DNA of 64,000 bases from Peribacillus sp. ACCC06369 (lineage in GTDB: Bacteria; Bacillota; Bacilli; Bacillales; DSM-1321): assembly GCF_030348945.1 (NCBI RefSeq), contig NZ_JAUCEN010000002.1, positions 2,356,001 to 2,420,000 of the forward strand, given 5' to 3'. The notes beneath the pieces were generated by a model that was given only the letters and a program-made list of their open reading frames with translations, was not told the origin of the DNA and ran no database searches. This document shows, in pieces, positions 33,497-43,319 of this stretch. The position numbers and the translations under genes were made by a program. The first letter of the stretch is position 1. Each line of letters starts with the position of its first letter.

Positions 33497-34405
33497 TCAA
33501 ACTATCGGCTTGGCTTTCATAGGCCATTTTTTGTTTAATTCAGTTATAAAAGTCTTGACATTCTTTTTATCTTCCATAATTGGTGAATACACGTAGGAAA
33601 GAGTTCTGTTAAAGGATTCATTTTTTAACTGAATAATAGAAAGGATTTTATTTTGCACATCCCTTTCAATGACACTTTGGGAAAGGAGAGCCAGCCCTAC
33701 GCCGTTTTTTATAAGTGTTTCTTTAATACCTTGATTGCTGCTAATCGTAAGTATCGATTTAATCTTCAAACCATTTGAACGTATGACATGGTTAAGGTAT
33801 TCTCGTGTACCGGACCCAACTTCCCTGGTTACCCATGCTTGGTCATGTAAATCGGTAATTTCCACTTCTTCTTTATAAGCGAGTTCATGGTCGTTGGAAG
33901 AAACAACGAAAAGCTCATCTTGCATGAAGGGGTGTACAGAAAGCTCTTTTTCATTAGTTTGACCCTCGATCAAGCCGATATCCACTTTGTATAACCGAAC
34001 GGCTTGAACGATTTCTTCAGTGTTTCCAATTACGACTTGAAGTTCAAGTTCAGGGTAATCCTTTTGAAGGTCGATGAGCAACGAAGGTAGGATATACTCT
34101 CCTATCGTAAAACTTGCCCCTATCTTTAATTCTCCTTTAATGGACCTATCATGTTCCTGGATGTCTTGTCTGGTCTGTTCATATATTGTGATCATTTGCT
34201 TAGCCCGATCGTAAAGAATTTCTCCTGTCAAGGTGACTTTTAGGAATTTAGGGGAGCGGAGAAATAATTTGGTTTGGAACTCTTCCTCTAATTTTTTTAT
34301 GTGCAAGCTAACACTTGGTTGTGACATTAGAAGCATTTCTGCCGTTTTAGTAAAATTCTTGACTTCCACAAGGGTCACAAATGTTTTTAGAGCATCATAG
34401 TACAT
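33497..34405 (-). CDS. cysL: LysR-type activator CysL
   Basis: LysR-family regulator of 302 residues. The N-terminal helix-turn-helix is TAEMLLMSQPSVSLHIKKLE, and the C-terminal effector domain starts about residue 90 (GELKIGASFTIGEYILP). CysL (YwfK) of B. subtilis has this length, activates cysJI and represses itself. The gene is divergent from cysJI, separated by 350 bases, as expected for a LysR regulator and its target. Confidence 0.85.
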   Translation of the reverse strand: MYYDALKTFVTLVEVKNFTKTAEMLLMSQPSVSLHIKKLEEEFQTKLFLRSPKFLKVTLTGEILYDRAKQMITIYEQTRQDIQEHDRSIKGELKIGASFTIGEYILPSLLIDLQKDYPELELQVVIGNTEEIVQAVRLYKVDIGLIEGQTNEKELSVHPFMQDELFVVSSNDHELAYKEEVEITDLHDQAWVTREVGSGTREYLNHVIRSNGLKIKSILTISSNQGIKETLIKNGVGLALLSQSVIERDVQNKILSIIQLKNESFNRTLSYVYSPIMEDKKNVKTFITELNKKWPMKAKPIV

Positions 34406-34755
34406 AGAATTACCACCTTATTATTAATATTCTTAATAGTTACAATAAATTATATATATTTTACTAATGATGTGCCTTCCGGTAAAGTTTAATAAGAAAC
34501 TTATTTTAGGAAGAGTCTAGACTGGGGAAGGATAACGTCCTTTATAACCTTATTTTTTATTTCTAGCTTGCTATGAAAAAATGTTCCCTCCGTGTATGAA
34601 CTGTACTTTGTGATTTTTTTTGCAGTTAAAACCGACTTGGTCTATAGGAGTAAACGAGTTAATTGATTTTACGGATGGAAATAAATGTTTAAACCCACTC
34701 GTTATACATAAGAGTCAACTAAGATAAGTTAATATCCCTTTGTGAGGTGGAAATC
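34406..34755. other. cysL-cysJ intergenic control region
   Basis: 350 bases between divergent start codons, AT-rich. It must hold both promoters and the CysL binding sites, but I could not identify a convincing LysR box (T-N11-A), promoter pair or S-box/T-box leader by eye. Confidence 0.5.
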
Positions 34756-36570
34756 GTGCAACTTCAGGTAATGAACAGTCCGTTTAATCATGAGCAGGCA
34801 GAGATTCTTAACAGTCTACTGCCTAGCTTGACAGAAACACAAAAAATTTGGTTGAGCGGTTATCTGACGGCATCTTTGTCAGTTTCGAATATGGGAACGG
34901 CCGAAACCCCGGTAATGGAAGCTCAAAGCAGCGGGAAGACAATATCAAAAGAAGTTACGATTCTTTATGGTTCACAGACGGGCAATGCTCAAGGGCTGGC
35001 AGAAAATGCGGCGAGAAAGCTTGAGGGTAATGGCTTTCAGGTTACCATTTCATCCATGAGTGACTTTAAGGTGAACAATTTGAAAAAAGTCCAAAATCTT
35101 CTTATTGCCGTTAGCACGCATGGGGAAGGTGATCCACCGGATAATACGTTGTCCTTCCACGAGTACCTTCATGGCAGGAGGGCACCAAGCCTTGAAGAAC
35201 TCCGCTTTTCGGTATTGGCGCTTGGAGACAGCTCATATGAGTTTTTTTGTGAAACGGGAAAACAATTCGATAAACGCTTGGAGGAACTTGGCGGGACAAG
35301 GTTATTTCCTCGAATGGACTGTGACCTTGATTATGATGAGCCGGCTTCAGAATGGCTGGAAGGAGTCATTTCCAGTTTAAGTGAAGAGCAAGGCAGTACC
35401 GTTACAGAAGTCCCTGCAGCGAAAGCTCCAGAAAGTGAACACACGTATTCCAGGACAAATCCGTTTAAAGCGGAAGTGCTTGAAAATATAAACTTGAACG
35501 GCCGTGGCTCTAATAAAGAGACACATCATCTTGAATTATCACTTGAAGGATCTGGTCTTACATTCGAACCTGGAGACAGCCTTGGTATTTATCCGACAAA
35601 TGATTCTGAATTAGTGGATATGCTTCTTATGGAACTCGATTGGGACCCTGAAGAAACCGTGAAGGTCAATAAGCAGGGGGATCTTCGTCAGCTTAGGGAA
35701 TCGCTCATCTCCGATTTTGAAATTACGGTTTTGACAAAATCGTTCCTTGAGCAGGCCGCCCAGCTTTCAGGTAACGAGGAATTAAAGGAGCTCCTATCAC
35801 CAGGTAATGAAGAAGGACTAAAAGAATATCGTGAAGGCCGTGATTTACTTGATTTTCTCCGTGACTTTGGCTCATGGGGTGAAACGGCGCAAGAGTTCGT
35901 ATCCATACTCCGGAAAATGCCAGCACGTCTATATTCGATCGCGAATAGCTTATCCGCTTATCCGGATGAAGTGCATTTGACCATAGGTGCTGTCCGGTAT
36001 GAAAGTCACGGTCGGGATCGAAAAGGAGTCTGCTCCATATTATGTGCGGACCGAATACAGCCAGGGGACACCCTGCCTGTTTATATTCAGCATAACCAGA
36101 ACTTCAAGCAGCCTAAGAATCCAGATGCTCCAATCATCATGGTTGGACCGGGAACGGGCATTGCTCCGTTCAGATCCTTTATCCAGGATCGCGAAGAAAC
36201 GGAAGCGAAAGGGAAAACGTGGCTCTTTTTCGGCGATCAGCATTTCGTGACGGATTTCCTTTATCAGACTGAATGGCAAAAGTGGTTGAAAACAGGTGTA
36301 CTTACGAAAATGGATGTTGCCTTTTCACGTGATGCGGATGAAAAAGTGTATGTTCAAAACCGGATGCTCGAGCACAGCGCGGAATTATACGAATGGCTTC
36401 AAGAAGGGGCAGCGGTTTACATTTGCGGTGATGAGAAAAACATGGCACATGACGTCCATAATACGCTTATTGAGATCATAGAAAAAGAAGGTCAGATGAG
36501 CCATGCTGATGCGCAAGCTTATCTTGAAGATATGCAACAGAATAAACGTTATCAACGTGATGTGTACTGA
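34756..36570 (+). CDS. cysJ: Assimilatory sulfite reductase flavoprotein CysJ
   Basis: NADPH-dependent flavoprotein subunit of 604 residues, almost the length of B. subtilis CysJ. The flavodoxin domain (65-205) has ILYGSQTGNAQGLAE for FMN, the FNR-like domain has ARLYSIANS for FAD, and GPGTGIAPFRSF and the C-terminal KRYQRDVY-type end complete it. It transfers electrons from NADPH to CysI. GTG 34756 (MQLQVMNSPF) is chosen because GAGGTGG lies 6-7 bases before it and homologues start so; GTG 34747 lies inside the ribosome binding site. Confidence 0.95.
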   Translation: MQLQVMNSPFNHEQAEILNSLLPSLTETQKIWLSGYLTASLSVSNMGTAETPVMEAQSSGKTISKEVTILYGSQTGNAQGLAENAARKLEGNGFQVTISSMSDFKVNNLKKVQNLLIAVSTHGEGDPPDNTLSFHEYLHGRRAPSLEELRFSVLALGDSSYEFFCETGKQFDKRLEELGGTRLFPRMDCDLDYDEPASEWLEGVISSLSEEQGSTVTEVPAAKAPESEHTYSRTNPFKAEVLENINLNGRGSNKETHHLELSLEGSGLTFEPGDSLGIYPTNDSELVDMLLMELDWDPEETVKVNKQGDLRQLRESLISDFEITVLTKSFLEQAAQLSGNEELKELLSPGNEEGLKEYREGRDLLDFLRDFGSWGETAQEFVSILRKMPARLYSIANSLSAYPDEVHLTIGAVRYESHGRDRKGVCSILCADRIQPGDTLPVYIQHNQNFKQPKNPDAPIIMVGPGTGIAPFRSFIQDREETEAKGKTWLFFGDQHFVTDFLYQTEWQKWLKTGVLTKMDVAFSRDADEKVYVQNRMLEHSAELYEWLQEGAAVYICGDEKNMAHDVHNTLIEIIEKEGQMSHADAQAYLEDMQQNKRYQRDVY

Positions 36571-36596
36571 AATATGGATGAAAAGGAGATAACAAC

Positions 36597-38315
36597 ATGG
36601 TGAACCCACTATTAAAAGCACCAGAAGGCCCGCCTAGTGATGTTGAGCAAATTAAAGCGAAAAGCAATTATTTGCGAGGTACACTTGGAGAAGTGATGCA
36701 GGAGCGAATCAGCGCCGGTATTCCAGATGATGACAATCGGTTAATGAAACACCACGGCAGCTATTTGCAGGATGATCGGGACCTACGCAATGAGCGTCAA
36801 AAACAAAAACTTGAGCCTGCCTATCAGTTCATGTTGCGTGTCCGCATGCCAGGCGGTGTTGCACAGCCTTCTCAATGGCTTGTCATGGATGACCTTGCTC
36901 AGAAATACGGTAACGGTACCTTGAAATTGACAACAAGACAGACGTTTCAAATGCATGGAATCTTAAAATGGAATATGAAAAAAACCATTCAGGAAATCCA
37001 TGCGTCCATGCTGGATACAATCGCTGCATGCGGGGATGTAAACCGTAACGTAATGTGCAATTCGATTCCATTTCAATCCGAAATTCATTCCGAAGTATAT
37101 GAATGGTCGAAAAAATTGAGTGATTATTTATTGCCACGTACAAGGGCGTACCATGAAATCTGGCTGGATGAAGAAAAGGTTGTCGGTACACCTGAATTGG
37201 AGGAAGTCGAACCAATGTACGGTCCGCTTTATTTGCCAAGGAAGTTTAAAATAGGCATTGCGGTCCCGCCTTCCAATGACATTGATGTCTACTCCCAGGA
37301 TCTTGGCTTCATAGCCATTATTGAAAATGGGAAACTCGTTGGCTTTAATGTGGCGATCGGTGGCGGTATGGGAATGACCCATGGTGACAAAGAGACTTAT
37401 CCACAGCTAGCCAAAATAATCGGCTTTTGCAAGCCTGACCACATACTGGATGTCGCGGAAAAGGTCATTACGATTCAGCGCGATTACGGAAACCGTTCCG
37501 TCCGGAAATATGCCCGGTTCAAGTATACGGTTGACAGGCTTGGACTTGAACCGGTAAAGGCTGAACTGGAAAATCGTCTTGGATGGAAACTTGAGGAGGC
37601 GAGAACTTATCATTTCGACAATAATGGTGACCGCTATGGCTGGGTAGAAGGCATTCAAGGCAAATGGCATTTTACACTATTTGTCGAGGGTGGCCGAATT
37701 GCCGATATTAAAGATTACAAACTGATGACCGGCTTGCGCGAAATCGCTAAGATCCACACGGGCGATTTCCGTTTGACGGCCAATCAAAACCTGATCATTG
37801 CCAATGTATCAAGCGAGACAAAGGAAAAGATCGTTGAATTGCTCGAAACATTCGGTTTGACGGATGGTTCACGCCATTCAGCGCTCCGACGCAGCTCGAT
37901 GGCATGCGTGTCGCTTCCAACATGCGGGTTGGCAATGGCAGAAGCGGAACGTTATTTGCCGATTCTGATTGATAAAGTCGAGGCCATCGTTGATGAAAAC
38001 GGGCTGAGGAACGAAGAAATCACGATACGAATGACCGGATGCCCGAATGGCTGTGCCCGACATGCACTAGGAGAAATCGGTTTTATCGGGAAAGCACCTG
38101 GCAAATATAATATGTATCTCGGTGCTGCATTCGATGGAAGCCGATTAAGCAAAATGTATCGTGAGAACATCGGTGAAGATGAGATTTTAAAAGAGTTGCG
38201 TGTGCTACTTTCCCGTTATGCGAAAGAACGACAGGAAGGGGAGCGTTTCGGAGACTTTGTCATCAATGCAGGCATTGTTAAAGAAGTGACGGATGGAACG
38301 AATTTTCATGATTGA
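36597..38315 (+). CDS. cysI: Assimilatory sulfite reductase hemoprotein CysI
   Basis: A 572-residue sirohaem/[4Fe-4S] sulfite reductase subunit. Cluster cysteines are visible in [17 protein letters not shown] and [20 protein letters not shown], cited as PTCGLA and TGCPNGC; the latter also bridges sirohaem. [10 protein letters not shown] near residue 117 binds substrate. It reduces sulfite to sulfide with electrons from CysJ. It starts 26 bases after cysJ behind AAAGGAGAT. Confidence 0.96.
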   Translation: MVNPLLKAPEGPPSDVEQIKAKSNYLRGTLGEVMQERISAGIPDDDNRLMKHHGSYLQDDRDLRNERQKQKLEPAYQFMLRVRMPGGVAQPSQWLVMDDLAQKYGNGTLKLTTRQTFQMHGILKWNMKKTIQEIHASMLDTIAACGDVNRNVMCNSIPFQSEIHSEVYEWSKKLSDYLLPRTRAYHEIWLDEEKVVGTPELEEVEPMYGPLYLPRKFKIGIAVPPSNDIDVYSQDLGFIAIIENGKLVGFNVAIGGGMGMTHGDKETYPQLAKIIGFCKPDHILDVAEKVITIQRDYGNRSVRKYARFKYTVDRLGLEPVKAELENRLGWKLEEARTYHFDNNGDRYGWVEGIQGKWHFTLFVEGGRIADIKDYKLMTGLREIAKIHTGDFRLTANQNLIIANVSSETKEKIVELLETFGLTDGSRHSALRRSSMACVSLPTCGLAMAEAERYLPILIDKVEAIVDENGLRNEEITIRMTGCPNGCARHALGEIGFIGKAPGKYNMYLGAAFDGSRLSKMYRENIGEDEILKELRVLLSRYAKERQEGERFGDFVINAGIVKEVTDGTNFHD

Positions 38316-38328
38316 CTAACACGAACGA

Positions 38329-38363
38329 GAGACAGGAAAGTATTCCTGTCTCGGTTTGTATTT
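38329..38363 (+). terminator. Terminator of cysJI
   Basis: GAGACAGGAA (38329-38338) and TTCCTGTCTC (38343-38352), a perfect 10-bp stem with a 4-base loop, then GGTTTGTATTT. Confidence 0.75.
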
Positions 38364-38407
38364 AAGGTGTTTTTTATTAAGTAGAAAAGTTTTCTGGCTT
38401 GTATCCT

Positions 38408-38576
38408 TCAATAACTCAAGTTTTTTCTCTTCCAACTTTCCTCATCAATCAACCCCTTGGTTGCACTTTTGAATTCAGATAAAGTTCGTCCAAAAGCACG
38501 CAGTGATTTTTCAGGACCAAAAATCACAAGTGATAAGAATGATAACTAGGCCTGGAACCCCGAGATTTTGAAACAT
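38408..38576 (-). pseudogene. Frameshifted tatA-like gene
   Basis: On the minus strand ATG 38576 opens MFQNLGVPGLVIIL, the start of a TatA transmembrane helix. After a one-base shift the frame continues LVIFGPEKSLRAFGRTLSEF and KSATKGLIDEESW, which is the TatA hinge (FGP), amphipathic helix and FKSATKGL segment. It ends at TGA 38410. TatA is the pore-forming subunit of twin-arginine export. The shift in the middle of the membrane helix should abolish function. It lies just beyond the broken Rid gene, on the same strand. Confidence 0.75.
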
Positions 38577-38595
38577 GACCATTCACTACTATCGT

Positions 38596-39147
38596 CTATT
38601 TTTTTGACTTGCTGTTATTTTTAAAGGCTACCTCTGCTTCAATCTCAATGAGATAATCCGGCGAAACCAGACTTTGCACCCCTACTGTGGAACGAGCTGT
38701 TTTTACTGGATTTTCTTTTGTATTAAAGAACATAGCATAGGCATTAAACCAACCTTGTTAGTCTGGAGTACCTTCTTTGTTTGGATCTGGTGCGACATAC
38801 ACACGAAGAAAGGTTACATCAGCGAGGGAAAGTCCTTTTGTTTTCAAATCTGCTTTTAATTTTTCTAAAATTCCAATAGCCTGCCTTTCTGTATTGCCAT
38901 ATCTCTCATAAGTGGTTTTTCCATCCTTGTTTAAAAGAGGAGAGACTGTTCCACTAAACATTATCCGATTATAACTTTGAGGTACAGCAACTGAACTGGA
39001 AATCGCAGAAGTTGGGGACCCAAAGAAGGTCACTTTATCCGAGTTCAATTCATCTTTTTCGCTACTTGCGGAAGCTAAAGAGAATCCGACGATTAAACTT
39101 ATACCTAATATTGAAGTAGCGATGACTGATATTATGGTATTCTTCAT
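38596..39147 (-). pseudogene. Secreted Rid-family protein gene with a premature stop
   Basis: ATG 39147 behind AAGGAG starts a protein with a signal peptide (MKNTIISVIATSILG...FSLASAS) and a Rid/YjgF domain (RIMFSGTVSPLLNKDGKT, TFLRVYVAPDPNKEGTPD). A TAA at 38758-38760 interrupts it. The same frame continues QGWFNAYAMFFN, then RSTVGVQSLVSPDYLIEIEAE to TAG 38596-38598, which is the conserved Rid C-terminus with the active-site Arg and Glu. A single nonsense codon is therefore the only visible lesion. Rid proteins deaminate reactive enamines; exported forms are less common. The truncated 38758 product would lack the catalytic arginine. Confidence 0.8.
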
Positions 39148-39391
39148 AAAGTCAGCTCCTTTCAATTATAAAAACATCGTAAGGTTAATGTTTTATCCTA
39201 CTCAAGTAGTGACCTTACCTTCTTTTATACTATCTGGCTGATTTAAAAGCACCTGCCGTGCAACCGATTTAATAAATGTGATATTCACAAGCAAAATGAA
39301 TTCTACCCTGTTGTATATTCAATATATGGTAGTAGTTTTTACGAACAGATGAAGAATATTAAATGCCCTATTGATATTCGTTTAATATTTA

Positions 39392-40477
39392 TTATTCTGA
39401 GACCCCGGTTTGGATGATGTCAACTTTGGTTTTTACTTTAATGTCCATCTTCGGATAAATCTTTTTCCAATGTTCATAGGTCATTTTTTTATTTTTGGCG
39501 TGATATTTTTCCTTTAAGCCAATCGGATCAATGTTTTTTTTCTGAAAATCTTTAATAAGACGGTTTGCTCGCCTCGTTAAATCATCTTCCATATCCTGTT
39601 CGATTTTTTTTATCATCTTTCTATTGGTTAGATTTTCACTTCGCATTGATTCCTTGATTTGCCCTTTTATTTTAAGTTTAATCGTGATTGAGGGATTTCT
39701 CTCTGAGTCGGAGACCTCATAACTTGAACCGCTTCGGATGCTTTCCACTACGATATCGCTTTTTTTCTTGTCTTTTAATTTGAATTTGTAAATTCCCCGT
39801 CTATGAGATTGAACCAATGTCTTGAAAACGAACATATCTCTCGTTCGGACTTTACTGACGATTTTATTTTCATGAAACAAGGCCACTCCCGATACCGCAA
39901 CTTCATTGTTAATTATTTTAATTAAAGGAAGATACGAATCTCCGCCATCTTCCAGGGCGTTTCCTAAAAAAAGATGGAGGTTTGTATCGGGTCCATTCCC
40001 TGTTTCATTCTGTTGATTAATCAAATCCGATAAAAAGATTCCAACATTCACATTCGTATTTGGAGGTTTCGTATTTATTACATCCTTGACCTTTCCTTCA
40101 ACGACGGCCAATATGACCCTGTTTCCAAGTTGTGGCTCACGGTAGAGATAATCAGTCAGTTCTGTCACTCCGATTTCATGAACGATTTTTTCGCTAAATA
40201 AAACGATGCGTGTCTGTCCAAGAAACACAGGCTTATCCGCTTTTTTGGAAACGACAGCCTGAACATCACTCGTTGTCGTCGATGTTCCAGTTAAGATTTG
40301 ATATTTACCGATCTTGTCCTGTTGGAAGATAGGGATGACGAACATCCCTTCGACGATATCATTCTTGAGTATATCGTAGCCAATGGCTTGGGACATATTG
40401 ACTTCGTCAACCACCCTTGGCTGGGCACAGCTGCAAAGGAGGGGGAAAGTCAAGATAATAAGAAGTAACTTTCTCAT
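39392..40477 (-). CDS. Ger(x)C spore germination lipoprotein (first receptor)
   Basis: C subunit of a GerA-type nutrient germinant receptor, 361 residues. An N-terminal lipoprotein signal (RKLLLIILTFPLLCSC) puts it on the outer face of the spore inner membrane. RVVDEVNMSQAIGYD follows, as in GerKC proteins, and the C-terminal helical domain has IKDFQKKNIDPIGL and YPKMDIKVKTKVDI. The start ATG overlaps the GerB stop. Last gene of the operon. Germinant unknown. Confidence 0.9.
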   Translation of the reverse strand: MRKLLLIILTFPLLCSCAQPRVVDEVNMSQAIGYDILKNDIVEGMFVIPIFQQDKIGKYQILTGTSTTTSDVQAVVSKKADKPVFLGQTRIVLFSEKIVHEIGVTELTDYLYREPQLGNRVILAVVEGKVKDVINTKPPNTNVNVGIFLSDLINQQNETGNGPDTNLHLFLGNALEDGGDSYLPLIKIINNEVAVSGVALFHENKIVSKVRTRDMFVFKTLVQSHRRGIYKFKLKDKKKSDIVVESIRSGSSYEVSDSERNPSITIKLKIKGQIKESMRSENLTNRKMIKKIEQDMEDDLTRRANRLIKDFQKKNIDPIGLKEKYHAKNKKMTYEHWKKIYPKMDIKVKTKVDIIQTGVSE

Positions 40478-41565
40478 TTGCGTTTCCTCCTATTCTTTAT
40501 ATAAATGATGACCAAAAGAAGAGGCAAGTATAAAGCAAGGAAGAGCACGCCGTATGGATCGATTATTTTATTCAATATATATAGGGAATCGACATCAAAA
40601 ACAAAAATATTTGTAAGCAGGATGATAATGGACATCACCCATAATGGATACTTTTGCTGAACATTGAATAAACGCTTGAAACCCCTGCTGGCAGCCCACA
40701 AGGCGATGGTCATGTTGGGAATGATTACGATGGCCCACCAAGAAACATCTATATATTCAAATCGCTGAATAAAGGGCAATTCGACAATGCTGGTCAATGA
40801 CAGTGTCGGCCATATAGTCAGTTCCAATTGTTTTTGTGAATAAAAAACCAGTGAAACCAAATAAAAGGATAAGTTTATTAAGGTTGTTGTCAAGGCCCCT
40901 CCATGAGCATATTTTTGTGAAGTTTTAGCATCTTTGATGAACGGATAAAACATCAGGATCATTTCAAAACCAAGCATCGTTAAGGAAGTACTTCTGGTTC
41001 CTTTCAATATATCCAATAGAGTGTGGTGAAAAATAGGGAGCAAATTAGTGAATTCAGAGTATTTCATGGCATAGAACAGGACAAATAAAAGCCAGTATGT
41101 CAAAATGACGCTTAAAAAGGCAATACCCGTAATTGTTCGGAACCCTCCCGTATTTATATAATAAATGAGGATCAGGAATATTAAAGCAAACGCCCAAGAT
41201 GGTACCTCTTCAAACATCCATACATGTATGACATTTATATAGCTGATCATGACTGTCATCCCAAGGATCAAAAAGTAAAGAATGAATAATAGACTGAAGA
41301 AATTCCCCATCCATTTCCCGAATGCATGATTATTTGCGGAAATGATATCACCAGGGACGATACTGAAGATTTTATATATCACCCCAATCAATATATGAAC
41401 GATCAGTCCGGCTAGTAATATCGAAATCCAGCCATCCGTTCCCGTTGACTTCGCTAAAACTCTTTGAAAACTTAAAACGCCTACTCCTGTTTGCATGGAA
41501 TGCACTAAAAAAAACACATAGAACGGTGACACTTTATACTTTTCATTAACTCCAGCTTGGTTCAT
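40474..41565 (-). CDS. GerB-type spore germination permease (first receptor)
   Basis: A 363-residue membrane protein with about ten hydrophobic segments, of the amino acid/polyamine transporter-like endospore germination family. HSMQTGVGVLSFQRVLAKSTGTDGWIS is typical at the N-terminus (cited as TGVGVLSF and GTDGWIS). It is thought to form the germinant-binding transmembrane part with the A subunit. It lies 18 bases after the A gene and overlaps the C gene. Confidence 0.9.
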   Translation of the reverse strand: MNQAGVNEKYKVSPFYVFFLVHSMQTGVGVLSFQRVLAKSTGTDGWISILLAGLIVHILIGVIYKIFSIVPGDIISANNHAFGKWMGNFFSLLFILYFLILGMTVMISYINVIHVWMFEEVPSWAFALIFLILIYYINTGGFRTITGIAFLSVILTYWLLFVLFYAMKYSEFTNLLPIFHHTLLDILKGTRSTSLTMLGFEMILMFYPFIKDAKTSQKYAHGGALTTTLINLSFYLVSLVFYSQKQLELTIWPTLSLTSIVELPFIQRFEYIDVSWWAIVIIPNMTIALWAASRGFKRLFNVQQKYPLWVMSIIILLTNIFVFDVDSLYILNKIIDPYGVLFLALYLPLLLVIIYIKNRRKRK

Positions 41566-41583
41566 ATAGGACCCTCATTTAAA

Positions 41584-43110
41584 TCATTCATTAAAATCAT
41601 TTTTTTTGATTCTTGCTTTTTTGGGCTGTGGCTGTCTGGACGTATTATCAGGACGTAAATTTACAGGTCTAGATTTAAAAAGATTAAAAGGAAGCCGAAC
41701 AAAGCTATCTTTCCAATCTTGCATACGAAATGGGTATATCGGTTCAAGGTAGGGGTGTCCCATTGACGTTAATTTGATAAGGTGGGTCAACAAAAACACG
41801 GCCGCTATGGTAATGCCGAGCAGCCCCCAAATCTGGGCGCCCACTAAAAAGGGGAACCGCAGTAACCGAATGGCATTCCCCATTTTATAAATAGGAGTAA
41901 CGAATGATGCCAATGCCGAGAGGGCAACGATGATCAATAAGATATTACTGGTCAGACCAGCTACAACTGCCGCTTGACCGATAACGATACCGCCGACGAT
42001 ACCTAATGTCTGACCTACCTTTGTTGGCAGCCTGGCAGCCGCTTCACGTAATAACTCAATGGAGATCTCTAAAAATAGTGCTTCAATCAATGGCTGAAAA
42101 GGTATCAAATTCCTTGAAGTGACGATCGTTTCCAAAAGATCTTTAGGAATCAGTTCATAATGATAAGTCAGCACGGCTACATAAATAGGAGTAGCAAATA
42201 TCGAAAAAGCGACCGCGAATATCCTTAATAAACGGAAAGCAGATGCCGGAACCCATGGCATATTATAATCTTCCATGGTTATAAAGTATTCCAACAATAT
42301 GGTTGGTGTAATAAGTGCAGAAGACGACCTATCGATTAACAGGGCTACTTTACCTTCAGCCAATGCACTTGCGATGCGATCAGGCCTTTCCGTATTTAGA
42401 AAAAGGGGAAATAAGGTATTTGAATCATCATAAAGCAATTGCGCGAGATATGACCCGTCCAATATTTCATCAAACTCTACGTCATTGATCCTTTGGATAA
42501 CATTATCGACATTTTCCTGATCAACGATTCCTTCTATGGATAAAACCGCCACTTTCGTTTTAGACAACGACCCCACAGTCAGTTCACTTACTTGCAATCC
42601 AGGGATAGGCAGCCTTTTTCTGACTAGATTCAGATTGATATCAATATCCTCGACAAAAGCTTCTTGAGCACTTATGATTCCAAATTCAAGTTCAGGTTTA
42701 TCAACTTGCCTTCCTTGTTGGGCCGCAACATTGATTAATAGGCATTCATCAAGATTCGCATCTAAACGAATGGCAATTTCGCCTCTCATGATCCTTTCTT
42801 CGATTACAACCTTGGTATTGGTGATAAGTGTATTTTCTATAGGAACGTTTTCTTTAATTTGCTCCAAATTTATCGCTTCCAGAGTTGGTATGACAGAAAG
42901 AACACTTTTATGAAGTTCCTGTGCATCGATTAAAGAGCGATAAAAAGATACCCAATAGCCTACACCATTATATGTTCCTTGATGGTTCATGAAATCATTG
43001 GATGAAGAAAGGGTATTGAATAGGTCCCTTACATCCGAAACTTTATTTAATTCATCATTTTTATCGTTTGGTTGATTGGGTTTTTTTTTGAACTTTCCGC
43101 GGTTAAACAA
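41584..43110 (-). CDS. GerA-type spore germination protein (first receptor)
   Basis: A subunit of about 508 residues. It has an N-terminal soluble region (1-290) with LEFGIISAQEAFVED-like and EGKVALLIDRSSSALITP segments, then four to five membrane helices containing FQPLIEALFLEISIELLREA and PTKVGQTLGIVGG, cited as SIELLREA and GQTLGIVGG. The start chosen is TTG 43110, six bases after AGAGGTG; GTG 43119 would overlap that ribosome binding site. It is the first gene of the minus-strand operon. Confidence 0.9.
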   Translation of the reverse strand: MFNRGKFKKKPNQPNDKNDELNKVSDVRDLFNTLSSSNDFMNHQGTYNGVGYWVSFYRSLIDAQELHKSVLSVIPTLEAINLEQIKENVPIENTLITNTKVVIEERIMRGEIAIRLDANLDECLLINVAAQQGRQVDKPELEFGIISAQEAFVEDIDINLNLVRKRLPIPGLQVSELTVGSLSKTKVAVLSIEGIVDQENVDNVIQRINDVEFDEILDGSYLAQLLYDDSNTLFPLFLNTERPDRIASALAEGKVALLIDRSSSALITPTILLEYFITMEDYNMPWVPASAFRLLRIFAVAFSIFATPIYVAVLTYHYELIPKDLLETIVTSRNLIPFQPLIEALFLEISIELLREAAARLPTKVGQTLGIVGGIVIGQAAVVAGLTSNILLIIVALSALASFVTPIYKMGNAIRLLRFPFLVGAQIWGLLGITIAAVFLLTHLIKLTSMGHPYLEPIYPFRMQDWKDSFVRLPFNLFKSRPVNLRPDNTSRQPQPKKARIKKNDFNE

Positions 43111-43319
43111 TGCTGTCACCTCTAAACTAAAGCTTGTTATCCTAGCATTTGCAATTTAATTACATATTAACCATTTTGGATTGTTTAGGATGCTCGTTTC
43201 GGAAAGGGAATACATTATAAAGATCCTTGGTCTAAAAGCTGTCACCATATCCTTTTCGAATAAAATAATTGAAGAAAGTGGAAACTGAAATAAAACGCAT
43301 TTAATCAAAGGAGTTCACC
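43111..43319. promoter_or_regulatory. Shared divergent promoter region of two ger operons
   Basis: About 200 bases between two outward-facing gerA genes. SigG promoters are expected. On the minus strand TGTATT (near 43213) and CATCCTA (near 43186) resemble SigG elements with a slightly short 16-base spacer; this is weak. No convincing plus-strand match was found. Confidence 0.35.

Noticed and set aside
33351..33596. 81-codon plus-strand frame after the racemase gene
   Set aside because: No ribosome binding site, and its second half is antisense to the 3' end of cysL.
34406..34755. SAM (S-box) or T-box riboswitch before cysJ
   Set aside because: The leader lacks the conserved S-box core and a T-box AGGGTGGNACCGCG-type sequence, and no terminator hairpin lies before the start codon.
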